From positions 62,001-126,000 of the forward strand of contig NZ_JAIVKJ010000005.1 in assembly GCF_020524885.1 (NCBI RefSeq): DNA of 64,000 bases, in the 5' to 3' direction. The notes beneath the pieces are model-generated. The model saw only the letters and a list, made by a program, of their open reading frames with translations, was not told where the DNA came from and did no database searches. Positions 51,532 to 60,699 of this stretch are shown here, one piece after another; the first letter of the stretch is position 1; each line of letters starts with the position of its first letter. The stretch is from Microbulbifer elongatus (GTDB taxonomy: Bacteria; Pseudomonadota; Gammaproteobacteria; Pseudomonadales; Cellvibrionaceae). The position numbers were made by a program, and so were the translations under genes.

Positions 51532-51576
51532 GTCAGAGAAGATTTTGGTAGGCCGGGCGAGCGCTGCTGGGTGAGC

Positions 51577-51646
51577 TTGCAGGAACCTGTCCACAGGCGA
51601 GATGGTGACTGGGCTAATTGCCTGCAGAGCAGGTCCTGCAGGATTC
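51577..51646. repeat. Pair of REP-like palindromes
   Basis: Two elements about 40 bases apart: TTGCAGGAACCTGTCCACAGG (51577-51597, an imperfect hairpin with the stem CCTGT/ACAGG) and CCTGCAGAGCAGGTCCTGCAGG (51621-51642). They share GCAGG...CCTG cores with the palindromes at 29583 and 58488. Head-to-head spacing resembles bacterial REP doublets. Confidence 0.5.
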
Positions 51647-51766
51647 AGTTTGGCTCAGCAGGCGGGTTTTGGCTTGCGGTAAACGAAAATAATCTGACGG
51701 ATTATTAAACCCGCCTGTTATTTCTTCATTTGATTTCTACAGAACTTTTTCTACCTACGTTTTTAT

Positions 51767-52825
51767 TCAAGCGGGTAAACGCGCGCGTCTGTACTCCGTG
51801 GGTGTCTGTTCGTGGCGGCGCTTGAAGGCGGCATTAAAGGGGCTCAGGGAGCGGTAGCCAATATCCAACGCGATGGTCAGTACCGGTAGATGCGCTTCAT
51901 CCGGATCCGCCAGCCGCCGACTGGCTTCATCGATCCGGAACTGGTTCAGGTACTCATTGAAGTTGCGGAATCCAAGATGCTTGTTGATCAGCGCTCGCAG
52001 TATGTGTTCGCGCGTTTCCAATTGCTCCGCCAGTTCGCGGATGGTAAGCCCGGTGCGACGATAACCGCCGTTCTGCATATGTTGCTCAAGCCGGTCCAGC
52101 AGTAGCTGCTGGCCTGCGTCCAGCGCCTGCTGTTGTGCGGGCAAGCTTGCAGGTTCCTCCAGGTTTTCTGCCGTTTGCTCCGGGGCTTCAGTGATGGTGG
52201 GCAGCGATTCTTCCAGGGCCTTGGGAGAAAGGGCCAGCAACCACAGACACGCAGCGAAGGCGAGCGTGCTGGCCATTACCGCGTGGAGGGTAGGGACGCC
52301 GGTGGGAACCGGAAAATAGGAAAACACAAATTCTGCGCACACCACGACTAGCATGTAGCTGCCAATGGCAATCAGCAACCCGATTCGCAGTTGACGGCGC
52401 TCGGCCACAAGGTCCGACTGCAACTGCTGGAGCAGGGTCACCAGTCCCGCACCGATCAGACCCAGCTTGAAGGGTTGCACCAGCAGATAAAAGTGCGGGT
52501 GCAAGTGAAGCTGGCTAGCCAGGTCGATGGCAATCTCCAGCCCGATCACGCCCCAACCCCAACGCGGGAAGGGTTCCTTGTCACTACACAATTGATGCGT
52601 AAACACCCAGAAAGCGCCGGGAATCAGAAGAGTGGGGAGGTCGATCAACAGGTCTGCGAAGGAGTCCTGGTCATTCAGGAGCGGCCGCAGCAAATACAAA
52701 AAAGCCCCGAAAATAAGAATAAGTAGCCACAGGCTTCCGGTTCTATGCCGGAGTCCAATCCCGATCCGTGCTGCTGCCAGCAGTAACAGGGCGCAGGCTG
52801 CGCCGGTAAAAAAGCTGTAGTCCAT
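51767..52825 (-). CDS. AraC family regulator with N-terminal membrane domain
   Basis: The 352-residue protein has about seven hydrophobic segments in residues 1-205 and a linker rich in Glu, Pro and Ala. A C-terminal AraC/XylS DNA-binding domain (about 240-348) includes IRELAEQLETREHILRALINKHLG and ALDIGYRSLSPFNAAFKRRHEQTPTEYR. It is thus a membrane-tethered one-component regulator that could sense a membrane or periplasmic signal. There is no obvious target beside it. The neighbouring cytochrome and transglycosylase are not divergent from it. Confidence 0.9.
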   Translation of the reverse strand: MDYSFFTGAACALLLLAAARIGIGLRHRTGSLWLLILIFGAFLYLLRPLLNDQDSFADLLIDLPTLLIPGAFWVFTHQLCSDKEPFPRWGWGVIGLEIAIDLASQLHLHPHFYLLVQPFKLGLIGAGLVTLLQQLQSDLVAERRQLRIGLLIAIGSYMLVVVCAEFVFSYFPVPTGVPTLHAVMASTLAFAACLWLLALSPKALEESLPTITEAPEQTAENLEEPASLPAQQQALDAGQQLLLDRLEQHMQNGGYRRTGLTIRELAEQLETREHILRALINKHLGFRNFNEYLNQFRIDEASRRLADPDEAHLPVLTIALDIGYRSLSPFNAAFKRRHEQTPTEYRRARLPA

Positions 52826-52888
52826 CGGGTACCTCGGATTTATTGTTTTTTACCTGAGCTTCTCTAGACGACGCGTATCAGCGCTCGA

Positions 52889-53449
52889 CTAACGCCAGCG
52901 GTCGGCCCACGCATCCAGCACCTTGCGGCTGTAGGTATGACGGCCGTAGCTGCCGTTATAGTAAGCGAGCGCGTTGGGCATATTGCCTTTGGCTTTCTTG
53001 ATGTAGTGCTTGAGGATCGTACAGCCGTAACGCAGGTTGGTTTCCATGTTAATCAGGTTGTCTTCCGGGCGACCGATCTCATTCTTCCAGAAGGGCATCA
53101 CCTGCATCATGCCCTGAGCACCCACGCGGGACACCGCATAGGGGTCGAAGGCGCTTTCAATCTGGATTACGGCAAGGACAATTTCCGGCTGCAGCCCCGC
53201 GCGGGTGGCCTCCCGATGGATTGCCTTGAGCACGTGCATGCGTCTTTCGGGATCTTTGATGTAGCGGGCCAGAGGTTGGGACTTGGACATCAGCCACACC
53301 TCGGCATCGAAACGGTCGGCAAAAGAGTCCGCCTCGGTCACCGCGCCCTTCAGCGCTACCAGCAGCTGCGGGTCCACCTCTTTTACTTGGGCAGATGCAG
53401 CGGCGCTGAACACGCTCAGCAGCAGGGTGAAGAGGGCTTTTCTTATCAT
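52889..53449 (-). CDS. Lytic transglycosylase, SLT domain
   Basis: The 186-residue protein has a signal peptide (about 1-20) and a soluble lytic transglycosylase fold at about 75-180. The catalytic Glu lies in IQIESAFDPYAVS, followed by GAQGMMQVMP and the C-terminal ALAYYNGSYG segment. It cleaves the glycan strands of peptidoglycan in the periplasm to 1,6-anhydro products. It lies next to proS, an arrangement also found in Pseudomonas-type genomes. No membrane anchor other than the signal is seen. Confidence 0.92.
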   Translation of the reverse strand: MIRKALFTLLLSVFSAAASAQVKEVDPQLLVALKGAVTEADSFADRFDAEVWLMSKSQPLARYIKDPERRMHVLKAIHREATRAGLQPEIVLAVIQIESAFDPYAVSRVGAQGMMQVMPFWKNEIGRPEDNLINMETNLRYGCTILKHYIKKAKGNMPNALAYYNGSYGRHTYSRKVLDAWADRWR

Positions 53450-53553
53450 GGGGAGGGATTTTACGGGAAGGAGCCTGCTTTCGGTACTCTCATCGAGGAC
53501 TTGTAGTTCGTGGCGGTTGATTAGATCTCGACACTAAATGTGAAGGTCGAGTG

Positions 53554-53659
53554 CTGGGTGGAAGGTTTCGAAAGCGTCGGCGACAGGGACGTCGCCGACG
53601 CAGCGTACAGGGAAGTATTAAAGGGGGCGCCTAGCTCGGTTTCGAAACCTTCCACCCAG
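53554..53659. repeat. Nested palindrome (cruciform-like element) beside proS
   Basis: Perfect 20-base outer arms (53554-53573 and 53640-53659, CTGGGTGGAAGGTTTCGAAA and its complement) enclose an inner 11-base-pair hairpin (GCGTCGGCGAC / GTCGCCGACGC at 53574-53584 and 53591-53601). A 38-base spacer contains AGCGTACAGGGAAGTATT. It lies 50 bases beyond the proS stop. The arms and the GTACAGGGA-type spacer resemble dispersed intergenic repeats of marine gammaproteobacteria. Confidence 0.8.
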
Positions 53660-53708
53660 TGCTTGGCCGCCACTGAGCTGCCTTACAAGGATCTGAAGCC
53701 GCAGTATC

Positions 53709-55451
53709 TCAGTGGGAAATCATTTCCAGCAGGGTGTCGATGATCTGGTCGGCAGAGAACTCCTGGTTTTCGCTATCGCGGCGACCCTTGTATTCGATAT
53801 TGCCTTTCTCCAGGCCGCGGTCACCCACAACGATGCGGTGGGGAATGCCCATCAGCTCGGTGTCCGCGAGCATGCCACCCAGTCGCGCCTTGGGCTCGTC
53901 CATCAGCAATACGTCGATGCCCTTGGCGGTGAGCGCTTCGTAGATGTGCTCGCACTTCTGCTGCACCGCCTCGCTCTTGTGCATATTGATCGGCACAATC
54001 GCCAGCTGGAAGGGGGCAATGGCCTCCGGCCAGATGATGCCGGCGTCGTCGTGGTTCTGCTCGATGGCCGCCGCCACCACGCGGGAAACACCGATGCCAT
54101 AGCAACCCATGGTCATCACCTGCTCCTTGCCGTTCTCGTCCAGTACCGAGGCCTTCATTGCCTCACTGTACTTGGTGCCCAGCTGGAAGATATGGCCGAC
54201 CTCGATGCCGCGCTTGATTTCCAGTGTGCCCTGGCCGTCGGGGCTGGCATCACCGGGTACCACGTTGCGTAGATCCTCAACGCGCGACAGCGGCACATCG
54301 CGCTCCCAGTTCACGCCGGTCAGGTGGTAGTCATCCTTGTTGGCGCCACAGACAAAATCGGCCAGGTGCGCCGCTGCGCGGTCAACCACCACGTCGATCT
54401 TCATGCCCACAGGGCCGAGTGAACCAATACCGCAGCCCAGTTCTGCGGCGATGCGCGCTTCCGGGGCAAACTGCAGGGGGCTGGCGATACCGGGCAGTTT
54501 TTCTGCTTTCAGTTCGTTCAGGTCGTGATCGCCACGCAGGACCAGTGCGACCAGCGGAGCTTCTTTATCTTCACCCTCGTCTTCACTGTCGGTTTCTCCC
54601 AGAACGATCAGTGTCTTCACCGAGGCGTTTGCGGCGATCCCGAAGGCTTCCTCCAGGGCGGCAATGGTCTTTTGCCCGGGAGTGTGCAGTTCTTCCATCT
54701 CCTTGCCGGGAGCAGGGCGCTCGCCCGCGGGGGCAACCGCTTCTGCAAGCTCCACGTTCGCCGCATAGCGGCTCTTGGAAGAGAACGCGATATCGTCCTC
54801 GCCACTCTGGGCCAGAACATGGAATTCGTGAGAGTGCGAGCCACCAATGGAGCCGGTGTCTGCCAGTACCGGGCGGTAATCCAGGCCGATGCGGTCGAAG
54901 ATGCGGCAGTAGGCATCGTGCATTACATCGTAGGTTTCCTGCAGGGACTCCGGGCTCAGATGGAAGGAGTAGGCGTCCTTCATGGTGAACTCACGCGCGC
55001 GCATCACACCAAAGCGGGGGCGGATCTCATCGCGGAATTTGGTCTGAATCTGGTAGAAGTTGGCCGGCAGCTGTTTGTAGCTGTTCACTTCGGTGCGGAT
55101 CAGGTCGGTGATCACTTCCTCGTGGGTTGGGCCCAGGCAGAACGGGTTGTCGTGGCGATCCTGGATCCGCAGAAGTTCCGGGCCGTATTGCTGCCAGCGG
55201 CCGGATTCTTCCCACAGCTCTGCCGGCTGTACCACGGGCATCAGCACTTCCAGCGCGCCCGCACTGTTCATTTCTTCGCGCACGATCTTTTCCACCTTGC
55301 GCAGTACCCGCAGGCCGGTGGGCAACCAGGTATAGAGGCCGGAAGACAGGCGGCGGATCATGCCGGCGCGCAGCATCAGCTGGTGGCTAATGACTACTGC
55401 GTCATTGGGGGTTTCTTTCTGGGTGGCAATCAGATAGCGGGATGCGCGCAT
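53709..55451 (-). CDS. proS: Prolyl-tRNA synthetase
   Basis: ProS charges tRNA-Pro with proline. The 580-residue protein is the bacterial type with class II motifs (FLIxA-like start [47 protein letters not shown], the motif 3 [14 protein letters not shown]), an INS editing domain between motifs 2 and 3 (about 225-400), and a C-terminal anticodon-binding domain. An acidic insert ([10 protein letters not shown]) sits within the editing domain and looks lineage-specific. The gene is preceded by a short leader and appears monocistronic. Confidence 0.97.
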   Translation of the reverse strand: MRASRYLIATQKETPNDAVVISHQLMLRAGMIRRLSSGLYTWLPTGLRVLRKVEKIVREEMNSAGALEVLMPVVQPAELWEESGRWQQYGPELLRIQDRHDNPFCLGPTHEEVITDLIRTEVNSYKQLPANFYQIQTKFRDEIRPRFGVMRAREFTMKDAYSFHLSPESLQETYDVMHDAYCRIFDRIGLDYRPVLADTGSIGGSHSHEFHVLAQSGEDDIAFSSKSRYAANVELAEAVAPAGERPAPGKEMEELHTPGQKTIAALEEAFGIAANASVKTLIVLGETDSEDEGEDKEAPLVALVLRGDHDLNELKAEKLPGIASPLQFAPEARIAAELGCGIGSLGPVGMKIDVVVDRAAAHLADFVCGANKDDYHLTGVNWERDVPLSRVEDLRNVVPGDASPDGQGTLEIKRGIEVGHIFQLGTKYSEAMKASVLDENGKEQVMTMGCYGIGVSRVVAAAIEQNHDDAGIIWPEAIAPFQLAIVPINMHKSEAVQQKCEHIYEALTAKGIDVLLMDEPKARLGGMLADTELMGIPHRIVVGDRGLEKGNIEYKGRRDSENQEFSADQIIDTLLEMISH

Positions 55452-55561
55452 AGTGCTTTCTTTTAGTATCTAGTGTCGGTGAATTTCGAAGGGCGGCCAT
55501 TTTACGCTGCCGGGGGCCCCTATTGGTAGAGGAGACGGAGTAGAGGGGCTCATATACAGAA

Positions 55562-55581
55562 AACCCCGCAAAAGCGGGGTT
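55562..55581 (-). terminator. Intrinsic terminator of the HU-like gene
   Basis: AACCCCGC pairs with GCGGGGTT around AAAA. On the minus strand it is followed by TTTTCTGT. It lies 24 bases past the stop of the HU-like gene. Confidence 0.8.
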
Positions 55582-55604
55582 CTCTTGGCTGAAAGTGGCG
55601 AGAC

Positions 55605-56036
55605 TCAGGACTCGGCCATTTCCTTCAGCTTCTTCAGCGGGCGGATTTTTACCTGGATGCTCGCAGGCTTGGCCTTGAACACGGTTTCTTCGCCAGTAAA
55701 GGGATTGATGCCCTTACGCGCTTTCTTGGCAGGCTTCTTCACGGTAGTGATTTTCATCAGGCCTGGCAGAGCAAATTCGCCGACCGCGCGCTTCTTCACG
55801 TGGCCTTCGATCAGATCGGTCAGCTCGTCCAGAACAGACTGTACCTGCTTGCGGGACAGCTCGGTGTTCTCGGCGATCTGGTTCAGGATCTGGGTTTTGG
55901 TGTACTTATCTTTGATTGCAGTCACTTTCTTGGCCTTGGGTGCGGCCTTGGCTGCTGCTTTCTTGGCTGGAGCCTTCTTGGCTGCAGTCTTCTTGGCGGG
56001 GGCTTTCTTAGCTGCTGCTTTCTTCTTCGCGGCCAT
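55605..56036 (-). CDS. HU-family DNA-binding protein with histone H1-like N-terminal tail
   Basis: The start at 56036 (MAAKKKAAAKKAPAKKTAA) has AAAAGGAAG ahead and gives 143 residues. Residues 1-40 are an Ala/Lys/Pro tail of the AKKAPAKK type, like histone H1 C-termini. Residues 47-135 form an HU/IHF fold with the DNA-contacting arm (KPAKKARKGINPFTGEETVFKAKP). Such tailed HU proteins compact nucleoid DNA. The usual HU is about 90 residues, so the tail is the distinguishing feature. A terminator follows. The tail is also prone to replication slippage. Confidence 0.93.
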   Translation of the reverse strand: MAAKKKAAAKKAPAKKTAAKKAPAKKAAAKAAPKAKKVTAIKDKYTKTQILNQIAENTELSRKQVQSVLDELTDLIEGHVKKRAVGEFALPGLMKITTVKKPAKKARKGINPFTGEETVFKAKPASIQVKIRPLKKLKEMAES

Positions 56037-56347
56037 AGCTAGCTTCCTTTTATTTAAGTGTTTTTTCCAGTGAAAGTGTGTGTACATCAAGGTTGACCCG
56101 GCTGCGGCGCCAGGGCGTACCCAAGTACTGAGCTGAAGTATATCCAGTTTTTGTCCGCACGCACGGGGTAAAAACAGAAAAAAAGTGCTTTTTTACAGGG
56201 TTTTGCTCGAAAAATGGCCCTCAATGGCGGTTGTGTACCGGCGTCGGGAGCACCCTGTCTGCGCAAAACATTGGCTCCTTCTTCCCTCGCGGGTGCTCAT
56301 GTATAATCTGCGCCCCTTTATATTCAGTGAGATCCAGGTACACCGCG
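56037..56347. other. Divergent promoter region (HU-like gene / fmdB)
   Basis: About 310 bases lie between the HU-like start and the fmdB start. I see an AT-rich stretch (AAACAGAAAAAAAGTGCTTTTTTACAGGG, 56171-56199 region) that is promoter-like, and a TATAAT-like hexamer (TATAAT in GTATAATCTGC, 56301-56306), about 42 bases before the fmdB ATG, a plausible -10 element. No gene is seen. Confidence 0.45.
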
Positions 56348-56605
56348 ATGCCTATCTACGAATACCAGTGCAAGGCCTGTGGCCACCATATGGAAGCTCT
56401 GCAGCGTATGAGCGACGCTCCGCTGACAGACTGTCCCGCCTGTAACAAAGCGGAACTGAGCAAACAGATCAGTGCCGCCGGTTTTCGCCTCAAGGGCGGC
56501 GGCTGGTACGAAACCGACTTTAAAACCGGCAGCAAGAAGAATCTTGCCGGGGACGCCGCCAAGTCCACCAGCAGCGGAAATGGCACAGAATCCAAAGCCA
56601 GCTGA
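56348..56605 (+). CDS. FmdB family zinc-ribbon protein
   Basis: The start at 56348 (MPIYEYQCKACGHHME) gives 85 residues. Two CxxC pairs (CKACG, CPACN) form the zinc ribbon of the FmdB/putative regulatory protein family, and the C-terminus is Ser/Gly-rich and unstructured. It sits 78 bases upstream of aspS, a location conserved in gammaproteobacteria, and is probably cotranscribed with it. Function is unknown. Confidence 0.92.
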   Translation: MPIYEYQCKACGHHMEALQRMSDAPLTDCPACNKAELSKQISAAGFRLKGGGWYETDFKTGSKKNLAGDAAKSTSSGNGTESKAS

Positions 56606-56683
56606 GAGATCTGGACCGGGCTGGATCCGGCAACCCTCAGATCAGCAAGCAGAATTGAAACATTACTAAGGGAATAAGACTCC

Positions 56684-58462
56684 ATGCGCACCGACTACTG
56701 TGGCGCCCTGCGATCCGCCGATATTGACCGCGAAGTAACCCTGTGTGGCTGGGTAGACCGCCGCCGCGATCACGGTGGGGTCATCTTCATCGACCTGCGC
56801 GACCGCGACGGTATCGCGCAGGTGGTATTCGATCCGGATGCCGCAGAGCACTTCGAACTCGCCGACCGCGTGCGCAGTGAGTATGTCCTGAAGGTCACCG
56901 GCCGCGTGCGTGCCCGTGCCCCGGAAGCGGTAAACCCGAACATGGTTACCGGTGAGATCGAGGTGTACGGCCTGCAGCTGGAGATCCTCAACAGTGCGGA
57001 AACCCCTCCCTTCCAGCTGGACGAGCACACCGCTGTTGGCGAAGACGTGCGCCTCAAGTACCGCTATCTGGACCTGCGCCGCACCGAAATGCAGCGCAAT
57101 CTGCGTTTCCGCTCGCAAATCACCAACGCCATCCGCAACTACCTGGACGGCGAGGGCTTTCTGGATATCGAAACTCCGATCCTGACCCGTGCTACCCCGG
57201 AAGGTGCCCGCGATTACCTGGTGCCGAGCCGCACCCACGGCGGCAAGTTTTTCGCGCTGCCGCAGTCTCCGCAGCTGTTCAAACAGCTGCTGATGGTGTC
57301 CGGCTTCGATCGTTACTACCAGATTGCCAAGTGCTTCCGCGACGAAGATCTGCGCGCTGACCGCCAGCCGGAGTTCACCCAGATCGATATCGAGACCGCG
57401 TTCCTCGATGAAAATGCCATCATGTCCATCACCGAGAACATGATCCGCAAGCTGTTCAAAGAGCTGAAAGGTGTGGAGTTGGGCGAATTCCCGCGCATGC
57501 CATTTAGTGAGGCGATGGCCAAGTTCGGTTCCGACAAACCGGACCTGCGTATCCCGCTGGAGCTGGTGGACATCAAGGACCTGATGACAGAAGTGGACTT
57601 CAAGGTGTTCTCCGGCCCGGCCAATGATCCGAAGGGGCGTGTTACTGCACTGAAACTGCCCGGTGGCAACGACAAGTTGACCCGCAAGCAGATCGACGAT
57701 TACACCAAGTACGTCTCCATTTACGGCGCCAAGGGTCTGGCCTACATCAAGGTCAACGACAAGTCCGATCTGGAAAACGGCCTGCAGTCGCCGATCGTCA
57801 AGTTCCTGCCCAACGAGGTGCGTGGAGCGATTCTCGACCGCGTACAGGCGGAGAATGGCGACCTGATCTTCTTCGGTTCCGACAAGGGCAAAATCGTTTC
57901 CGAAGCGCTGGGTGCACTGCGCTGCAAGCTGGGTGAAGACCTCAACTTATACGTGGCCGAGTGGGCGCCGCTGTGGGTGGTGGACTTCCCGATGTTTGAA
58001 GAGAACGACGACGGCAGTGTCACCGCGCTGCACCACCCTTTCACCGCGCCGTCCTGCTCCCCGGAAGAGCTGGAAGCCAATCCACTGGAAGCCCTGTCCC
58101 GCGCCTACGACATGGTTCTGAACGGCACCGAGCTGGGTGGTGGTTCCATTCGTATCCACAACCAGGATATGCAGCAAACCGTATTCCGCGCCCTCGGTAT
58201 CGCCGCCGAAGAGCAGCGCGAGAAGTTCGGCTTCCTGCTTGATGCGCTGAAGTACGGTGCGCCGCCCCACGGTGGTCTGGCCTTCGGCCTCGACCGCCTG
58301 GTGATGCTGATGACCGACAGCGATTCCATCCGCGACGTCATCGCTTTCCCGAAAACCCAGAGTGCGGCCTGTGTTATGACTGACGCACCCGGAGCGGTTG
58401 ACGCCAAGCAGTTGCGTGAACTGAGTATTCGCCTGCGCCAGAAGGAAGAGCAGGTCGGCTAA
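56684..58462 (+). CDS. aspS: Aspartyl-tRNA synthetase
   Basis: AspS charges tRNA-Asp. The 592-residue protein is the bacterial type: OB-fold anticodon-binding domain (about 1-110, [22 protein letters not shown]), class II catalytic core (motif 2 [18 protein letters not shown], motif 3 [14 protein letters not shown]) and an inserted GAD domain (about 290-420). It is complete. Whether the enzyme is discriminating or also acts on tRNA-Asn cannot be told here. The gene follows fmdB and precedes yebC with a palindrome between. Confidence 0.98.
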   Translation: MRTDYCGALRSADIDREVTLCGWVDRRRDHGGVIFIDLRDRDGIAQVVFDPDAAEHFELADRVRSEYVLKVTGRVRARAPEAVNPNMVTGEIEVYGLQLEILNSAETPPFQLDEHTAVGEDVRLKYRYLDLRRTEMQRNLRFRSQITNAIRNYLDGEGFLDIETPILTRATPEGARDYLVPSRTHGGKFFALPQSPQLFKQLLMVSGFDRYYQIAKCFRDEDLRADRQPEFTQIDIETAFLDENAIMSITENMIRKLFKELKGVELGEFPRMPFSEAMAKFGSDKPDLRIPLELVDIKDLMTEVDFKVFSGPANDPKGRVTALKLPGGNDKLTRKQIDDYTKYVSIYGAKGLAYIKVNDKSDLENGLQSPIVKFLPNEVRGAILDRVQAENGDLIFFGSDKGKIVSEALGALRCKLGEDLNLYVAEWAPLWVVDFPMFEENDDGSVTALHHPFTAPSCSPEELEANPLEALSRAYDMVLNGTELGGGSIRIHNQDMQQTVFRALGIAAEEQREKFGFLLDALKYGAPPHGGLAFGLDRLVMLMTDSDSIRDVIAFPKTQSAACVMTDAPGAVDAKQLRELSIRLRQKEEQVG

Positions 58463-58487
58463 GACGTAGGTTAATGTAGTAGTACCG

Positions 58488-58517
58488 CCGCAGGAGTCCG
58501 CCAGCGGGCTCCTGTGG
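58488..58517. repeat. REP-like palindrome between aspS and yebC
   Basis: CCGCAGGAG pairs with CTCCTGTGG (one G-T wobble), with inner TCCGC/GCGGG pairing. The core GCAGGAG...CTCCTG is shared with 29583-29614. It lies 25 bases after the aspS stop and 34 bases before the yebC start. Confidence 0.6.
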
Positions 58518-58551
58518 GGAGACAGATTGAAGAAAGACCGGAGAAATATCG

Positions 58552-59295
58552 ATGGCAGGACACAGTAAATGGGCCAACATCAAGCACCGCAAGGCCGCTC
58601 AGGATGCCAAGCGGGGCAAGGTTTTCACCAAGATCATTCGCGAGCTCACCGTAGCGGCGAAAGGCGGTGCCAACCCCGATGACAACCCCACGCTGCGCGC
58701 CACCATTGATAAAGCTCTTGGCGCGAACATGAAGCGCGATACCATCGACAAGGCCATCGCCCGCGGCGCCGGCAATGCCGACGGTGACAACTATGAAGCG
58801 GTGACCTACGAAGGATACGGCGTTGGCGGTGTAGCGGTGTTGGTGGAGTGCCTGACCGACAACCGTAACCGCACCGTCGCCGAGGTGCGCCACGCCTTCA
58901 CCAAGCGCGGTGGCAATCTGGGCACCGACGGTTCCGTGGCCTACCTCTTCTCCCGCAAGGGGCAAATGTACTACGAGCCGGGCGTGGACGAAGATGCCCT
59001 GATGGAGGCGGCCCTGGAAGCGGGTGCGGAAGATATCGAGACCAATGACGATGGCAGCATCGAGGTCTCCACCGAGTTCACCGACTACATGCCGGTGAAG
59101 GACGCCCTGACCGAGGCCGGCTTCAAGCCCGATAACGCTGAAATCGCCATGATTCCCTCCACCACCATTCCGCTGGACAAGGATGGTGCGGAGAAGGTGC
59201 TGGCGCTGGTGGATATGCTGGAAGATCTGGACGATGTCCAGAATGTGTACACCAATGCCGAAATCCCCGAAGACGTTATGGCCGAACTCGCCTGA
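58552..59295 (+). CDS. yebC: YebC/PmpR family regulatory protein
   Basis: The 247-residue protein starts [14 protein letters not shown], the family signature, and contains the expected [35 protein letters not shown] region in three domains. YebC proteins are annotated as DNA-binding regulators, and recent evidence links some to easing translation at proline-rich stretches. It is adjacent to ruvC, as in many gammaproteobacteria. A terminator follows, separating it from ruvCAB. Confidence 0.96.
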   Translation: MAGHSKWANIKHRKAAQDAKRGKVFTKIIRELTVAAKGGANPDDNPTLRATIDKALGANMKRDTIDKAIARGAGNADGDNYEAVTYEGYGVGGVAVLVECLTDNRNRTVAEVRHAFTKRGGNLGTDGSVAYLFSRKGQMYYEPGVDEDALMEAALEAGAEDIETNDDGSIEVSTEFTDYMPVKDALTEAGFKPDNAEIAMIPSTTIPLDKDGAEKVLALVDMLEDLDDVQNVYTNAEIPEDVMAELA

Positions 59296-59350
59296 TACGA
59301 CTGCTTTCGCGATTTTTGCATTCGCGACCTGAACGCTCGCGACTTGAAAG

Positions 59351-59374
59351 TGCCCCGTATCCCGGGGCATTTTT
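59351..59374 (+). terminator. Intrinsic terminator after yebC
   Basis: TGCCCCG pairs with CGGGGCA around a five-base loop and is followed by TTTTTGT. Confidence 0.85.
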
Positions 59375-59443
59375 GTATCTGGCTGATTTGCGCCCCTCCC
59401 GCCTTGACGCACCGCCGCCACCTTGGGACACTTCCCGCAACAA

Positions 59444-59459
59444 TTGTATAAATGTACAG
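59444..59459 (+). promoter_or_regulatory. LexA box-like operator before ruvC
   Basis: TTGT-ATAAATGT-ACAG matches the SOS-box pattern CTGT-N8-ACAG except for the first base. It ends 13 bases before the ruvC GTG start and abuts the AGGGGG ribosome site. It predicts DNA-damage induction of ruvCAB. Confidence 0.65.
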
Positions 59460-59472
59460 GGGGTAGTCCGCC

Positions 59473-60003
59473 GTGACCCGAATTCTGGGCATTGATCCCG
59501 GCTCGCGCAAAACCGGTTACGGCCTGATCGATGTCGAGCGCTCGAACGCCCGCTATGTCGCTAGCGGCGTCATCAAGCTCCCGGACGGTCCGCTGCCCGA
59601 GCGCCTCAAGCTGATTTTCGACGCCGTCAGTCAGATCGCCCAGCAGTACCAGCCCCAACAAATGGCCATTGAAAACGTGTTCATGTCCAAGAGTGCCGGT
59701 TCCGCGCTGAAATTGGGGCAGGCGAGGGGGGCCGCCATCGTCGCCGCCACCCATGCGGATCTGCCGGTCGCGGAATACGAAGCGCGAAAGGTCAAGCAGG
59801 CGGTGGTGGGTAACGGTGGCGCAGACAAGCTGCAGGTGCAGCATATGGTGAAAACCCTGCTGAAGTTGCCCGCTTCGCCGCAGGAAGACGCGGCGGATGC
59901 ATTGGCCGTGGCGCTCTGCCATATGCATACCATGCAGACGCTGATTCAGTCGTCGGCGGGATCGCGGGCGCGCTTCCGCCGCGGGCGCCTGAGCGTAATT
60001 TAA
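59473..60003 (+). CDS. ruvC: Holliday junction endodeoxyribonuclease RuvC
   Basis: RuvC cuts Holliday junctions symmetrically. The 176-residue protein starts at GTG 59473 behind AGGGGG and carries the catalytic acidic residues in [14 protein letters not shown] (Asp8), QMAIENVF (Glu) and [16 protein letters not shown] (two Asp). It is complete, and the C-terminal tail is basic. It is first in the ruvCAB operon, 20 bases from ruvA, and lies behind a LexA-like box. Confidence 0.97.
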   Translation: MTRILGIDPGSRKTGYGLIDVERSNARYVASGVIKLPDGPLPERLKLIFDAVSQIAQQYQPQQMAIENVFMSKSAGSALKLGQARGAAIVAATHADLPVAEYEARKVKQAVVGNGGADKLQVQHMVKTLLKLPASPQEDAADALAVALCHMHTMQTLIQSSAGSRARFRRGRLSVI

Positions 60004-60023
60004 TTGATGAAATTGGAATAAGA

Positions 60024-60635
60024 ATGATCGGAAGACTCACCGGCAAACTGGCTGCCGTGCAGCCCCCGCAACTACTGGTCGACGTTCAGGGCGTGGGCTA
60101 TGAAGTGCTGGCCCCTATGACCACCATTTTTGAGCTGCCCCAGCTGGGCGGCAGTGTGCAGTTGCATACCCACCTGGCGGTTTCTGAAACCTCTCAGCAG
60201 CTATTTGGCTTTATCCGCGAAACGGACCGACAGCTGTTTCGTACCCTGATCAAGGTCAATGGTGTCGGGCCGAAGATGGCGCTGGCGATCCTCTCCGGCC
60301 TCGACGGTGCCGCCCTGGCGCGCTGTGTGGCGGACGACAACGTGGGAGCGCTGGTGAAAGTACCGGGTGTGGGCAAGAAAACCGCCGAGCGACTGATCAT
60401 TGAACTGCGCGGCAAGCTCTCCCCGCAAACCGGCGATCTCGGCGATATCCCGCTGATGTCCACCAGTGCCGAGCCGAAAATTGACCACGCCGGGGAGGCG
60501 GAAAGCGCCCTGGCGGCGCTGGGCTACAAACCTACCGACGCCTCCAAGATGGTCGCGCGCGCTGCGAAGGAGCAGCCGGAAGCTGACAGCGCCACCCTGA
60601 TTCGCCTTGCTCTGAAGAGCATGGCGCCAGCCTGA
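60024..60635 (+). CDS. ruvA: Holliday junction branch migration subunit RuvA
   Basis: RuvA is a tetrameric junction-binding protein. The 203-residue sequence has the N-terminal OB-fold ([28 protein letters not shown]), two helix-hairpin-helix motifs ([15 protein letters not shown] and [17 protein letters not shown]) and the C-terminal RuvB-binding domain (about 150-200). It is complete. It sits between ruvC and ruvB in the operon. Confidence 0.97.
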   Translation: MIGRLTGKLAAVQPPQLLVDVQGVGYEVLAPMTTIFELPQLGGSVQLHTHLAVSETSQQLFGFIRETDRQLFRTLIKVNGVGPKMALAILSGLDGAALARCVADDNVGALVKVPGVGKKTAERLIIELRGKLSPQTGDLGDIPLMSTSAEPKIDHAGEAESALAALGYKPTDASKMVARAAKEQPEADSATLIRLALKSMAPA

Positions 60636-60699
60636 CGCGATACCCGCGCCAGCGTATTGCCCTAGACGTAGTGTCCGAGAAAAGAATCGAGATAGCCCC

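Noticed and set aside
51577-51646. Palindromes considered as a riboswitch or tRNA
   Set aside because: No cloverleaf, no anticodon arm, and no downstream gene with a metabolite link. A REP-like doublet fits better.
53540-53743. Possible 67-residue protein over the nested palindrome
   Set aside because: The frame consists mostly of inverted-repeat sequence and runs into the proS 3' end.
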